NCBI GenBank assembly: GCA_002869535.1
Contig: PKUK01000001.1
Location: forward strand, 434,001-498,000
Length of the DNA: 64,000 nucleotides
Reading direction: 5' to 3'
Origin: Arcobacter sp.
GTDB taxonomy: Bacteria; Campylobacterota; Campylobacteria; Campylobacterales; Arcobacteraceae
Both the position numbers and the translations under genes were made by a program. The first letter of the stretch is position 1. Each line of letters starts with the position of its first letter. Of the stretch, positions 19,285 to 27,825 are shown in pieces. The notes under the pieces were generated by a model, which saw only the letters and a list, made by a program, of their open reading frames with translations, did no database searches and was not told the DNA's origin.

Positions 19285-19851
19285 ATGCAATTAAAAATCG
19301 CAGAAATAAAAGATATAGAGAATATATTAAAACTACATGCTAAATACCAACTAGCAACTATTGCTGAAGTTGATAAAAAAGATGGGTTTGTAACAACAGG
19401 CTTTTCAAAAGAAGAACTAACAGCCCTTATTGAACAAGAACAAGGCTTATTTATAGCAGTTGAAGATGATGTTGTATTAGGATATGTTATGTCAGCTTCG
19501 TGGCAGTTTTGGTCAAAATGGCCTATGTTTGTGCATATGATAAAAGATTTACCAAAACTAAGATATTTGGGACAAACATTAACAGTAGATAACTCTTATC
19601 AATATGGACCAGTTTGTATAGATAAAAGTGTAAGAGGAAGTGGACTGTTAGAAAAACTTTTTGATTTTGCCTTAGAGTCTATGTCTAAACGATACCCTAT
19701 TTTAGTAACTTTTGTAAATAAAATCAATGAGCGTTCTTATTCTGCACATAAAAGAAAACTTGGGCTTGATGTTATTCAAGAGTTTGAATTTAATAATAAT
19801 ACTTACTACGAAATGGTTTTTGATACCACTAAAAGAGTTTTAGAAAAATAA
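19285..19851 (+). CDS. GNAT-family N-acetyltransferase
   Basis: A 188-residue acetyltransferase with the acetyl-CoA binding pattern VRGSGLLEKLFDFAL in the middle of the chain and a GYVM strand before it. I place the start at ATG 19285, 6 nt after GGAG, rather than at an upstream TTG (19249). It may belong to the transcript of the Crp-like regulator 65 bp upstream. The gene is convergent with azlD, whose stop lies 1 bp away. The substrate is unknown. Confidence 0.85.
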   Translation: MQLKIAEIKDIENILKLHAKYQLATIAEVDKKDGFVTTGFSKEELTALIEQEQGLFIAVEDDVVLGYVMSASWQFWSKWPMFVHMIKDLPKLRYLGQTLTVDNSYQYGPVCIDKSVRGSGLLEKLFDFALESMSKRYPILVTFVNKINERSYSAHKRKLGLDVIQEFEFNNNTYYEMVFDTTKRVLEK

Positions 19852-19852
19852 G

Positions 19853-20173
19853 TTATAAAAACTGTACAAGTCCCATATAAAAAAGAGTTCCCACAATTAT
19901 AGAGACTAAATAGTTGTTAAATCTTATGTGTAAAAAAGCTGTTACTAATATAGACAAGAGCTCTTTTGCACCATAAGGAACAATTTTAAAATCGATACTT
20001 GTTAAAGTATAAAATATTAAAATAGTCATTATAATTGGTGGAAAATTTTTTTCGATGAAAACAACCCAAGCTGGTGGCTCATATTTTACAAAAAATAAAA
20101 ATGGAAAAACTCTAGTAATAAAGTTTGCTATAGCCATCACTAAAACAGCTAAATATATTTCATTACTTAGCAT
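19853..20173 (-). CDS. azlD: AzlD-type small membrane subunit of branched-chain amino acid exporter
   Basis: A 106-residue, very hydrophobic protein with three or four membrane helices and the conserved ITRVFPFLFF segment near residue 20. AzlD acts with AzlC to export branched-chain amino acids or related metabolites across the inner membrane. It overlaps azlC by 11 bp and is the last gene of the long minus-strand operon that begins with recR. Confidence 0.88.
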   Translation of the reverse strand: MLSNEIYLAVLVMAIANFITRVFPFLFFVKYEPPAWVVFIEKNFPPIIMTILIFYTLTSIDFKIVPYGAKELLSILVTAFLHIRFNNYLVSIIVGTLFYMGLVQFL

Positions 20174-20852
20174 TTTCTAAACTACTTTTAAAAATAAACA
20201 TCCCAATCAAAGAACAAACAATAGCAAAAATAAGCATACTATCTATAGGAACTAACAAAATTGCTATTATTGAAGTTATTGCACCAATAAAAAATGGTAC
20301 AAAATTTTTATTAGCTTTATATTGTTCAATTGCTAGTATTACAAACAGAGCGGTTAAAGAGAACTCTAATCCATTTGTATTGAAAGATATATTTGTACCA
20401 AATATTGCACCTATAAGGCTTCCAGTAACCCAATAAAATTGGTTGAGAGCACTTAGATAAAAATAGTAATACTTCTTATTTAATTGTTCATCCTCTTTTA
20501 TACTTGTTAAAAGTGCATAAGTTTCATCTGTAAGTGCAAATATCAAATAGGGTTTGAGTTTTCCAGATTTTTTAAACTTTTTTAACATAGATAAGCCATA
20601 AAAGGATTGTCTAATATTCACAAAAATAGATGCAATAAAAATATCCAGAAGTCCAAGTTTTGAACTAAAAAATCCAATAGCCAAAAACTGCAGTGCTCCT
20701 GCATAAATAAATACAGACATAATAAAAGCTAAATACCAAGGATAATTTAAACTGGTAATCAATAATCCAAAAGCAAAACCAAGTACACAATAACCCATCA
20801 TAACAGGAATTGAGACTTTTAGTGCGCTTTTAAATTCTCTTGATTTTATCAT
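20163..20852 (-). CDS. azlC: AzlC-type branched-chain amino acid exporter
   Basis: A 229-residue inner-membrane protein with about six hydrophobic segments. Family hallmarks are GYCVLGFAFGLL near the N-terminus, AGALQFLAIG, and the NIRQSFYGLSMLKK and LTDETYAL motifs. With AzlD it forms a two-gene export system. It lies 33 bp downstream of dut in the recR-azlD minus-strand operon. The actual substrate (leucine, isoleucine, valine or analogues) cannot be read from the sequence. Confidence 0.92.
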   Translation of the reverse strand: MIKSREFKSALKVSIPVMMGYCVLGFAFGLLITSLNYPWYLAFIMSVFIYAGALQFLAIGFFSSKLGLLDIFIASIFVNIRQSFYGLSMLKKFKKSGKLKPYLIFALTDETYALLTSIKEDEQLNKKYYYFYLSALNQFYWVTGSLIGAIFGTNISFNTNGLEFSLTALFVILAIEQYKANKNFVPFFIGAITSIIAILLVPIDSMLIFAIVCSLIGMFIFKSSLENAK

Positions 20853-20885
20853 TTGAGGGAGGTTTTGTAAAGAGAAAAAATCTCT

Positions 20886-21806
20886 TTACAGTTTTGAATA
20901 AGCTTCAGTGAGTTTTGTATATAAAAGGTTAAAATCAATACTTTCATACTCTTCTAGTATTGAGACCATAACTACATTATCTTCATCTCCATTCCAAACT
21001 TTTGTATAAGTTCCTTCTTTATATCCATTGTCTTGTCTAAACTTATTTAAACAGTTTTTACCAATATATAGCTTTTGAAGCCAAGGAAAAGATAATCCTG
21101 AGATTTTACAACATCTAAAGTATTGGTCAATAAATCTCTCTATTCCTGAAAATGATGGCATGTTTCCAGTTTGGATAGCTAATGAGATATAAGAAAGTTT
21201 TTCAGACTCTTTTACCATAAGATTCACATCTACTTCACTATTTGCTTCATAAATACAATGTGTATTTACTAAAGATACAGCTTTTGGAATATTTGTCTCT
21301 TGTAAAATATATGACATCAAAAAGTGCCAAATATCTACTAACTCAACATGAATATTATTCATATCAGGTTCTGAATTGATATTCTTCCAATGTTTCCAAG
21401 GAGTTGATTCAATAAGTTCAGAAACTTCCATATGAATACATCTTAACCAATTTATTTCTTTGCCATACTTATTAGTTCCCAATTCCCAGTTTTTACCATT
21501 TGTAGAGTCATTTAACTCTTTTTGTAATAAAAACATCTCTTCTAATTTATGAGGAAAGCTAGAAGCCTCTTCTAATAAAGTTGCAAGTGGTAAACACTCT
21601 TCAACTAAACTCTCTAAAGTTGAACTTTCAGGTAAGTTCTCTTCACCTCTTAGTAAATGTACAATTAAAGAGACAGTATAAGGAACACTATCTTTTTGTT
21701 CCCATTTCAAAATTTCAGATGGTGTTACACCAATATATTTTGCAAAATCTTCTATAGTAAAAAAACCTAAAGATTTTGTAGCAATTTTCAAATCCTCATA
21801 TAACAA
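20886..21806 (-). CDS. dut: Dimeric all-alpha dUTPase with N-terminal HTH-like extension
   Basis: A 306-residue protein whose residues from about 85 to the end match the dimeric all-alpha dUTPase known from Campylobacter: the metal-binding pair (MEVSELIES, VELVDIWHF), PWKHWK, and the C-terminal YIGKN..NKFRQDNGY and VWNGDEDN motifs. It hydrolyses dUTP (and dUDP in this family) to dUMP, keeping uracil out of DNA. The first 80 residues are extra: TIEDFAKYIGVTPSEILKWEQ looks like a Cro-type helix-turn-helix, hinting at DNA binding or autoregulation. It sits 9 bp after the PAS kinase and 33 bp before azlC. Confidence 0.88.
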   Translation of the reverse strand: MLYEDLKIATKSLGFFTIEDFAKYIGVTPSEILKWEQKDSVPYTVSLIVHLLRGEENLPESSTLESLVEECLPLATLLEEASSFPHKLEEMFLLQKELNDSTNGKNWELGTNKYGKEINWLRCIHMEVSELIESTPWKHWKNINSEPDMNNIHVELVDIWHFLMSYILQETNIPKAVSLVNTHCIYEANSEVDVNLMVKESEKLSYISLAIQTGNMPSFSGIERFIDQYFRCCKISGLSFPWLQKLYIGKNCLNKFRQDNGYKEGTYTKVWNGDEDNVVMVSILEEYESIDFNLLYTKLTEAYSKL

Positions 21807-21815
21807 TATTAACTC

Positions 21816-23255
21816 CTATTCTACTGGTAATTCTATTTTAAATAATGCACCATTTGAACTATTTTCTATACTTAGTTTACCTAAGCTATGTTCTTCAATG
21901 ATAGTTTTGCTCATATACAAGCCAAGACCGGTGCCCTTGTCCTTGTGTTTAGTTGTAAAGTACGAATCAAAAACTTTATTTAAATTTTCTGCAGGTATTC
22001 CACCCGCGTTATCTTCGATTTCTATTATTACATAATTTTCGTTAAAATCACATCTAATAATTATCAATTTTGATTCTATTTGTCTTTCTAAAAGAACATC
22101 TATTGCATTTTTTATGATATTTATCATAACTTGTATAAGATTATTTTCAATAATACTAATTTCTCTATCATTGATAATCTCTAGTTTAAAGTCAATATTA
22201 TTTATAGTTAAAATATAATGCAAAAACTTAATAGCTTTATCTATTATTTTACTTGGTTTTGTAATTGTTTTTTGACTTTCAGGTTTAAAAAAATTTCTAA
22301 AGTCATCTATTGTTTTTGACATATAATCTAACTGTAAATCAATATCTGTAACAGATTTTTGTAGGATATCATTATCAACATAACCATCTAGTTTTTTTCT
22401 CAATACAAGCTTTTGTGCCAATATTGAAACTGTTTGAAGTGGCTGTCTCCATTGATGTGCAATCATAGATATTAGCTCTCCCATTGCTGCCATTTTGGAT
22501 TGTTCTAGAAATACTTTTTTCTGATTTTCTAAACTCTTTCTATAGCTAATATCTTTGAAAATTATAATAATATCTTTTTCTCTTTTTTCAACATTTATTT
22601 CAACCCAAAATGCTGATTTGTCACACTTTATTACCTCTAAGGAATCAATATTAAAATTATCTTCATTATTTATCTTTTCTATAAAAGTTGTAGCTTCACT
22701 TTTATGTACTATTAAATCTTCAATCTTTTTAAATTTGATTTTTTTATTATTTGCTAAAAATAGTTTTCTAAAAAAAGCACTTGAATTTTCAATTTTTCCA
22801 TCTAAATCTAGATATAAAATAGCTAAATTCTCATCTAAAGTATTAAGTAGATGATTAATTTCATCTTCATCTTTTACTATTTTAATAGTTTGACTTTTTT
22901 TAAATAAGTATAGATAAAAGATATCAAAAACTTCATCAACTCTTCTTGTAAAATCATAATCACTTAATTTACTACTATTTTTAGCATCTAAAAATATAGA
23001 GTTCTTAAATGTTCTAAGAATTAAGAATAGCTCATCTTTTTGTAAAGTATTTTTCAATAAAAACTTTAATTTAATATCTTTCTCATTTTGTAAAAACTTT
23101 ATAAATGTATTAAATAGTGGTACGAGAATTGTTTCTAAAAACTCTTTATAACTAATCTGCTTATCTTCAAGTAAAGAACTTATTTGTTCATTATTTATCA
23201 TATGTGTGAAGATTTTAATTTGATCCTTTTGAATTTTTAGTATATTCTCTTGCAA
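21816..23255 (-). CDS. Soluble PAS histidine kinase
   Basis: A 479-residue cytoplasmic kinase. Residues 1-140 are a mostly helical region I do not recognise. A PAS domain spans about 145-240, followed by a HisKA helix with AHQWRQPLQ and an ATPase domain with NAIDVL, DNAGGIPA and GTGLGLYMSK. The start is TTG at 23255 with AGGA upstream. It follows the 58-residue Cys protein by 11 bp and precedes dut by 9 bp, so an environmental kinase is embedded in an operon for repair and nucleotide hygiene. No regulator gene is adjacent. Confidence 0.9.
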   Translation of the reverse strand: MQENILKIQKDQIKIFTHMINNEQISSLLEDKQISYKEFLETILVPLFNTFIKFLQNEKDIKLKFLLKNTLQKDELFLILRTFKNSIFLDAKNSSKLSDYDFTRRVDEVFDIFYLYLFKKSQTIKIVKDEDEINHLLNTLDENLAILYLDLDGKIENSSAFFRKLFLANNKKIKFKKIEDLIVHKSEATTFIEKINNEDNFNIDSLEVIKCDKSAFWVEINVEKREKDIIIIFKDISYRKSLENQKKVFLEQSKMAAMGELISMIAHQWRQPLQTVSILAQKLVLRKKLDGYVDNDILQKSVTDIDLQLDYMSKTIDDFRNFFKPESQKTITKPSKIIDKAIKFLHYILTINNIDFKLEIINDREISIIENNLIQVMINIIKNAIDVLLERQIESKLIIIRCDFNENYVIIEIEDNAGGIPAENLNKVFDSYFTTKHKDKGTGLGLYMSKTIIEEHSLGKLSIENSSNGALFKIELPVE

Positions 23256-23266
23256 ATAGATAAGTC

Positions 23267-23443
23267 CTATTTTGTATTTGGTTTTTTATAATAAAGTTTA
23301 CAATCCATTTTACTTGAACTTTTTACAACAACACTTGGTATTGTTGGCGATTTAAAGCCATATGCTTTACATCCATGTGATCTACCATTTTGCCAAGTTA
23401 CATAATAATGAATGCACTTTTGACATATAATTCTTTCTTCCAT
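23267..23443 (-). CDS. Small Cys-rich protein (58 aa)
   Basis: ATG 23443 to TAG 23267 encodes 58 residues with four cysteines in the pattern CQKC...GCKAYGFKS...MDC, probably a small metal-binding fold. Similar short proteins next to recR or DNA repair genes are often labelled uracil-DNA glycosylase in databases, an annotation I would not trust at this size. It begins 1 bp after the recR stop and ends 11 bp before the kinase start, so it is a real operon member. Confidence 0.75.
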   Translation of the reverse strand: MEERIICQKCIHYYVTWQNGRSHGCKAYGFKSPTIPSVVVKSSSKMDCKLYYKKPNTK

Positions 23444-23444
23444 T

Positions 23445-24017
23445 TTAAATTATCACTTTACTTTGTATTGCTTTTGCTAATGACAATATGTCAACATTTT
23501 CTAAACTAACTCCTGTAGGAACACCTTGTGCTATTTTCGTAAAGTTTATATTAAACTCTTTTAATCTATCTTCAATAAACAAAATAAAAGCATCATTTGA
23601 TAAAGATGGAGATATTGCAAAAAGCACATCTTTTACTCTGTTTGTTTTAACAAATAAAATTAATTTATCTAAAACCATCTCATCCAATTGAGATATAACA
23701 AAATATTTACCATTAAACTGTTTTGATTCTTCTATTGTGAAAATATCTTTTGCAGACTGAACTACGCATACAAAGCTAGATTCTCTATCATCATCTAAAC
23801 AAATCTCACAAATCTCATGTTCACTCATACATCCACATTGTGAACATTTTCTTATTGATTTTAATGCACTTTCAATACTATGAGCAATTTTGATACCACA
23901 ATAGTTATCACTCATTACTATATGATAAGCAAGTCTTTGTGCTGATTTTTTTCCAATAGTGGGAAGAGATTCAAAGGCCTCTACTAAGTCATAAAATTTA
24001 TTTAATCCAAGTTTCAT
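23445..24017 (-). CDS. recR: Recombination mediator RecR
   Basis: A 190-residue RecR that acts with RecO to load RecA at gaps. It has an N-terminal helix-hairpin-helix (LPTIGKKSAQRLAYH), a four-Cys zinc finger (CSQCGCM...CEIC) and a Toprim-like domain starting with VCVVQSAKDIF. It is the first gene of a minus-strand operon with the small Cys protein, a kinase, dut and azlCD. The ATG has no ribosome site and follows TATAAT by 6 nt, suggesting a leaderless mRNA. It diverges from dnaJ. Confidence 0.95.
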   Translation of the reverse strand: MKLGLNKFYDLVEAFESLPTIGKKSAQRLAYHIVMSDNYCGIKIAHSIESALKSIRKCSQCGCMSEHEICEICLDDDRESSFVCVVQSAKDIFTIEESKQFNGKYFVISQLDEMVLDKLILFVKTNRVKDVLFAISPSLSNDAFILFIEDRLKEFNINFTKIAQGVPTGVSLENVDILSLAKAIQSKVII

Positions 24018-24023
24018 GTGGCG

Positions 24024-24029
24024 ATTATA
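24024..24029 (-). promoter_or_regulatory. -10 box for recR operon, leaderless geometry
   Basis: TATAAT on the minus strand followed by 6 nt and the recR ATG. The expected start of transcription coincides with the first base of the start codon. Confidence 0.5.
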
Positions 24030-24093
24030 TCAAAGATTTATCATAAATTAGATAAAATCGCGAAGTTTTTTAAATAATAAAAGGAGCAATACT

Positions 24094-25227
24094 TTGTTAG
24101 ACATAGATTATTATGAATTATTAGAAGTTACAAAAAGTGCTGATAAAAGTACATTAAAAAAAGCTTACCGACAAATGGCAATGAAATATCATCCTGATAA
24201 AAACCCAGATGATAATGAAGCAGAAGAAAAATTTAAAGCAATTAATGAAGCTTATCAAGTTTTAAGTGATGATGAAAAAAGAGCTTTATATGATAGATAT
24301 GGAAAAGCAGGATTAGAAGGACATGGACAAGGTAGAGGTGGATTTAGCTCTGGTGGATTTGAGGATTTAAGTTCAATTTTTGAAGAGATGTTTGGACAAT
24401 CTGGATTTGGTGGATTTGGTGGACAACAAAGACGACAGAAAAAAACATATAGTTATAATTTAGATATTGGAGTTGAATTAAAAGTAGAGTTCAATGAAGC
24501 TGTATTTGGTGCAAACAAGGATGTTATTTATAAATATAAAACTGCTTGTAAACCTTGTAAAGGTACTGGTGCAAAAGATGGTAAACTATCTACTTGTAAA
24601 ACTTGTGCGGGACAAGGTCAAGTTCATGCAAGACAAGGTTTTATGACATTTGCACAAACTTGTCCTACATGTAATGGTAGCGGTGAATCTGTAGCTAATC
24701 AATGTAAAAAATGTTCAGGTACTGGATATGAAGAAAAAGAAGAAAAATTTAATGTAGATATTCCAGAAGGTGTAAATGATGGAAATAGAATTAGAGTATC
24801 AAATAAAGGGAATATTGCCCAAGATGGCTCAAGAGGTGATTTATATCTACAAATCAATGTAAATGAAGATCCTCACTATATAAGACATGATGATGATATC
24901 TATATAGAGGTTCCGCTATTCTTTACTCAAGTAGCTCTTGGTGATACAATCACTATACCAGGTCTTAGAGGGGAATTATCATTAGAAATTCCTATGGGAA
25001 CTAAAGACAAAGAGCAATTTAAGTTTAAAAATGAAGGTGTTAAATCTGTACAAGGACATGGAAAAGGTAGTTTAATTGTTCAAATAAAAATAAAATATCC
25101 TAAAAATATAAATGATGAACAAAAAGAGTTATTAGAAAAACTACAAAAAAGCTTTGGAATAGAGAGCAAACCACATGAAAAAAACTTTGAAAATATGTTT
25201 GACAAAGTAAAAAGCTGGTTTAAATAA
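24094..25227 (+). CDS. dnaJ: Chaperone DnaJ
   Basis: A 377-residue type I J-protein, co-chaperone of DnaK. The J domain (residues 1-70) has the HPD motif; a Gly/Phe-rich linker (GFGGFGG) follows. Four zinc-binding CxxCxGxG-type repeats lie near residues 150-215 ([32 protein letters not shown]), and the substrate-binding C-terminal domains are complete. The start is TTG, 7 nt after AAGGAG. It is followed by a hairpin at 25245-25275. No dnaK or grpE is nearby. Confidence 0.97.
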   Translation: MLDIDYYELLEVTKSADKSTLKKAYRQMAMKYHPDKNPDDNEAEEKFKAINEAYQVLSDDEKRALYDRYGKAGLEGHGQGRGGFSSGGFEDLSSIFEEMFGQSGFGGFGGQQRRQKKTYSYNLDIGVELKVEFNEAVFGANKDVIYKYKTACKPCKGTGAKDGKLSTCKTCAGQGQVHARQGFMTFAQTCPTCNGSGESVANQCKKCSGTGYEEKEEKFNVDIPEGVNDGNRIRVSNKGNIAQDGSRGDLYLQINVNEDPHYIRHDDDIYIEVPLFFTQVALGDTITIPGLRGELSLEIPMGTKDKEQFKFKNEGVKSVQGHGKGSLIVQIKIKYPKNINDEQKELLEKLQKSFGIESKPHEKNFENMFDKVKSWFK

Positions 25228-25244
25228 ACTATATTTAACTAAAA

Positions 25245-25275
25245 TTTATCACAGTATTTTTATTACTGTGATAAA
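25245..25275. terminator. Hairpin between dnaJ and trpB
   Basis: A perfect 12-bp stem, TTTATCACAGTA with TACTGTGATAAA, around a 7-nt loop, starting 17 bp after the dnaJ stop. A good T tail is missing on the plus strand (AAAACC follows). Termination of dnaJ is the simplest reading; a protein-binding palindrome is possible. Confidence 0.6.
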
Positions 25276-25359
25276 ACCAAAAATAACTACTTATTTCATA
25301 ATCAATTAAAAACTTATTCTATATAATATTTTTAAATATACTATTTAAGGATTTATATA

Positions 25360-26568
25360 ATGACACATCTAGAATCATACCCTGATGAAAAAGGTTATTT
25401 TGGAAAATTTGGAGGTTCATTTATACCTCCTCAACTTGAACTTCCTTTTCAAGAGATTACTAAAGCATACAATGAAATAAAAAATTCAAAAGCATTTTTA
25501 GATGAACTTCAATATGTAAGAAAACACTATCAAGGAAGACCTACTCCAATTTCATATGCAAAAAGCTTAACACAGTTTTGTGGTGGCGCGAAAATATATT
25601 TAAAAAGAGAAGACTTAAATCATACAGGAGCACATAAACTAAATCACTGTATGGCTGAAGTTATTTTAGCTAAGCATTTAGGTAAGAAAAAAGTAATTGC
25701 AGAAACAGGTGCAGGACAACACGGGGTTGCACTAGCAACAGCAGCTGCATATTTTGGATTAGAGTGTGAAATACATATGGGAGAAGTTGATATAAAAAAA
25801 GAGTACCCAAATGTAGTTAGAATGAAAATTCTAGGTGCTAAAATAGTACCAGCAACTCATGGACTCAAAACTTTAAAAGAGGCTGTTGACTCTGCATTTG
25901 AAGCATATTTAGGTGATACTGATAACTCTATTTATTGTATTGGTTCAGTAGTAGGCCCTCATCCTTTTCCTATGATGGTAAGAGACTTTCAAAGTGTAAT
26001 TGGATTAGAGTCTAAAGAGCAATTTTTAGAGCATGAAAATAGACTTCCTGATAACGTTGTAGCTTGTGTTGGTGGAGGTTCAAATGCTATGGGTATATTT
26101 TCTGGATTTATTGATGATAAAGAAGTAGATTTATATGGAGTTGAACCTTTGGGTAAAGGGGAAAGTTTAGGTGAACATGCAGCAAGCTTAACTTATGGAA
26201 GTGAGGGAGTTATGCATGGTTTTAATTCAATCATGCTAAAAGACGAGAAAGGTGATCCTGCGCCTGTATATTCAATAGGTAGTGGCATTGATTATCCATC
26301 AGTTGGTCCAGAACATGCTTTTTTAATGGATAAAGGTAGAACAAAAGTTGGTCTATGCAATGATGAAGAAGCTGTAGATGCATTTTATAAATTATCACAA
26401 CTAGAAGGGATAATTCCAGCTCTTGAATCAGCTCATGCAGTTGCATATGCTATGAAATTAGCAGCAACTCTATCTAAAGATAAAACTATATTAGTAAATT
26501 TAAGTGGTCGAGGGGATAAAGATATTGATTTTGTTATTGAGAACTACCCTATTGCTAATTTAAAATAA
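25360..26568 (+). CDS. trpB: Tryptophan synthase beta chain, divergent lineage
   Basis: A 402-residue PLP enzyme of the TrpB family. The PLP lysine lies in HTGAHKLNH (canonical TrpB usually has HKINN), the catalytic Glu in AETGAGQHG, the phosphate loop in GGGSNAMG, and the C-terminus has NLSGRGDKD. The overall sequence differs from the common TrpB form, and no trpA lies next to it. It may be the sole TrpB or a second paralog that makes tryptophan from indole. It has an upstream gap of 132 bp with the dnaJ hairpin. The SDR gene begins 73 bp downstream. Confidence 0.88.
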   Translation: MTHLESYPDEKGYFGKFGGSFIPPQLELPFQEITKAYNEIKNSKAFLDELQYVRKHYQGRPTPISYAKSLTQFCGGAKIYLKREDLNHTGAHKLNHCMAEVILAKHLGKKKVIAETGAGQHGVALATAAAYFGLECEIHMGEVDIKKEYPNVVRMKILGAKIVPATHGLKTLKEAVDSAFEAYLGDTDNSIYCIGSVVGPHPFPMMVRDFQSVIGLESKEQFLEHENRLPDNVVACVGGGSNAMGIFSGFIDDKEVDLYGVEPLGKGESLGEHAASLTYGSEGVMHGFNSIMLKDEKGDPAPVYSIGSGIDYPSVGPEHAFLMDKGRTKVGLCNDEEAVDAFYKLSQLEGIIPALESAHAVAYAMKLAATLSKDKTILVNLSGRGDKDIDFVIENYPIANLK

Positions 26569-26612
26569 ATCTATTAACTTACAAATAAAGAGTACCAAAA
26601 TATATCAAACAT

Positions 26613-26641
26613 AGTTAAAATCTCATATAAAGGTTTTAACT
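26613..26641 (+). repeat. Inverted repeat around the SDR ribosome site
   Basis: AGTTAAAA and TTTTAACT, 8-bp perfect arms separated by 13 nt, with the AAAGG ribosome site inside the loop and the right arm ending directly before the SDR ATG (26642). As RNA it would present or hide the start region; as DNA it could be an operator for the lipid cluster. Confidence 0.45.
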
Positions 26642-27394
26642 ATGAAAAATATTTGGATAATAGGTTCTAGTAGCGGTATTGGATTAGATCTTTTAAAAAT
26701 ATATTTAAAATTAAACTATAAAATAATAGCATCTTCAAGAACCATAGAATCATCAGAAGAGATACTTACTTTACAAAAAAAGTACCCCCAAAAGCTTACA
26801 CTACTTAATATAGATGTTTCAAACACAACAAGTGTAGAAAAATCAGTACAAAAACTCTTTAGCATATTTGATAAAATTGATATTACAATCTTTAATGCAG
26901 CTGTTTATGAAGTAATGAGAGTGGAAAAGTGGGATATAAAGCACTTTGAAGAGATGACAAATATTAATTACCTTGGTGCGCTTAGAGTTACAACGTCACT
27001 TATACCTTTTTATGAAAAACAAGGCTTTGGACGATTAGTTTTTAATGCTAGTTTATCAAGTTATTTTGGGCTACCTTATGGTGGTGGATATAGTGCTAGT
27101 AAAGCTGCCCTTGTAAATTTTGCACAATCAATTCAAGCAGAACTTATCGTAAAAAATATTGAAATTCAAATTATAAATCATGGCTTCGTACAAACAAGAC
27201 TTACTCAAAAAAATAATTTTGAGATGCCAGACTTAATTACAAGTGAAGAGGCAGCTAAAAACATATATGAAGGTGTAAATAGAAAGTACTCATTTGAAAT
27301 AAGGTTTCCTTTTAAAATATCTCTGTTTTTAAGACTTATGGCAATACTACCTTATAAAATATCTCTTATAATTAATAAAAAGTTACTAAAATGA
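26642..27394 (+). CDS. Short-chain dehydrogenase/reductase
   Basis: A 250-residue SDR. The nucleotide-binding loop is GSSSGIG at residues 8-14, NAAV follows near residue 91, and the catalytic Ser and YxxxK (YSASK) are present. The Asp after beta-3 (NIDVS) is normal. It is the first gene of a run of eight genes (26642-33378) whose other members suggest membrane lipid modification. It overlaps the NTF2-like gene by 4 bp. The substrate is unknown. Confidence 0.88.
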   Translation: MKNIWIIGSSSGIGLDLLKIYLKLNYKIIASSRTIESSEEILTLQKKYPQKLTLLNIDVSNTTSVEKSVQKLFSIFDKIDITIFNAAVYEVMRVEKWDIKHFEEMTNINYLGALRVTTSLIPFYEKQGFGRLVFNASLSSYFGLPYGGGYSASKAALVNFAQSIQAELIVKNIEIQIINHGFVQTRLTQKNNFEMPDLITSEEAAKNIYEGVNRKYSFEIRFPFKISLFLRLMAILPYKISLIINKKLLK

Positions 27395-27825
27395 ATTATG
27401 AACAATATGCTCAAAACTATGCTTTGTTTTTTGAGAACTTAAATATTAATGTAACTTTAGAAGAGTACAAAGAAATATTTATAGAAGATGTCTATTTTGA
27501 AGACCCCTTTCAAAAGACTAATGATATAGATTCATTGATAAATATCTTTTCTCATATGTATAAAACCTTGGAAGAGCCAAGTTTTAAAATCACAGAAGCC
27601 ATAACAAAAGGAAACATTTCTTATCTTAGATGGACTTTTAGATACAAAACTTCAAAAAACAGCAAAGATTTTCAATCTTTTATTGGAGTATCTAGAGTTG
27701 AATTTACATCAAAGGGGAAAGTTTCTTCCCATATTGATTATTGGGATAGTGGAGTAAATATTTATGAAAAAATTCCACTATTAAAACATATAATAAAACT
27801 CATAAAAAATAAGATAAAAGCATGA
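27391..27825 (+). CDS. NTF2-like (SnoaL-type) protein
   Basis: A 144-residue alpha+beta barrel protein of the nuclear transport factor 2 superfamily (VYFEDPF near residue 31, then a strand-rich C-terminal half with WTFRYKT and SHIDYWDSG). Such proteins are small enzymes or ligand carriers. It overlaps the SDR and MFS genes by 4 bp on each side, so the three are translationally coupled. In other proteobacteria this protein accompanies SDR, COG2907, DUF1365 and CFA-like genes. Exact role unknown. Confidence 0.82.
   Translation: MNYEQYAQNYALFFENLNINVTLEEYKEIFIEDVYFEDPFQKTNDIDSLINIFSHMYKTLEEPSFKITEAITKGNISYLRWTFRYKTSKNSKDFQSFIGVSRVEFTSKGKVSSHIDYWDSGVNIYEKIPLLKHIIKLIKNKIKA

Noticed and set aside
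22555-22854. Antisense open frame of 99 codons across the PAS kinase
   Set aside because: Phe/Ser/Ile-rich translation typical of the complement of a Lys/Glu-rich gene; no independent evidence.
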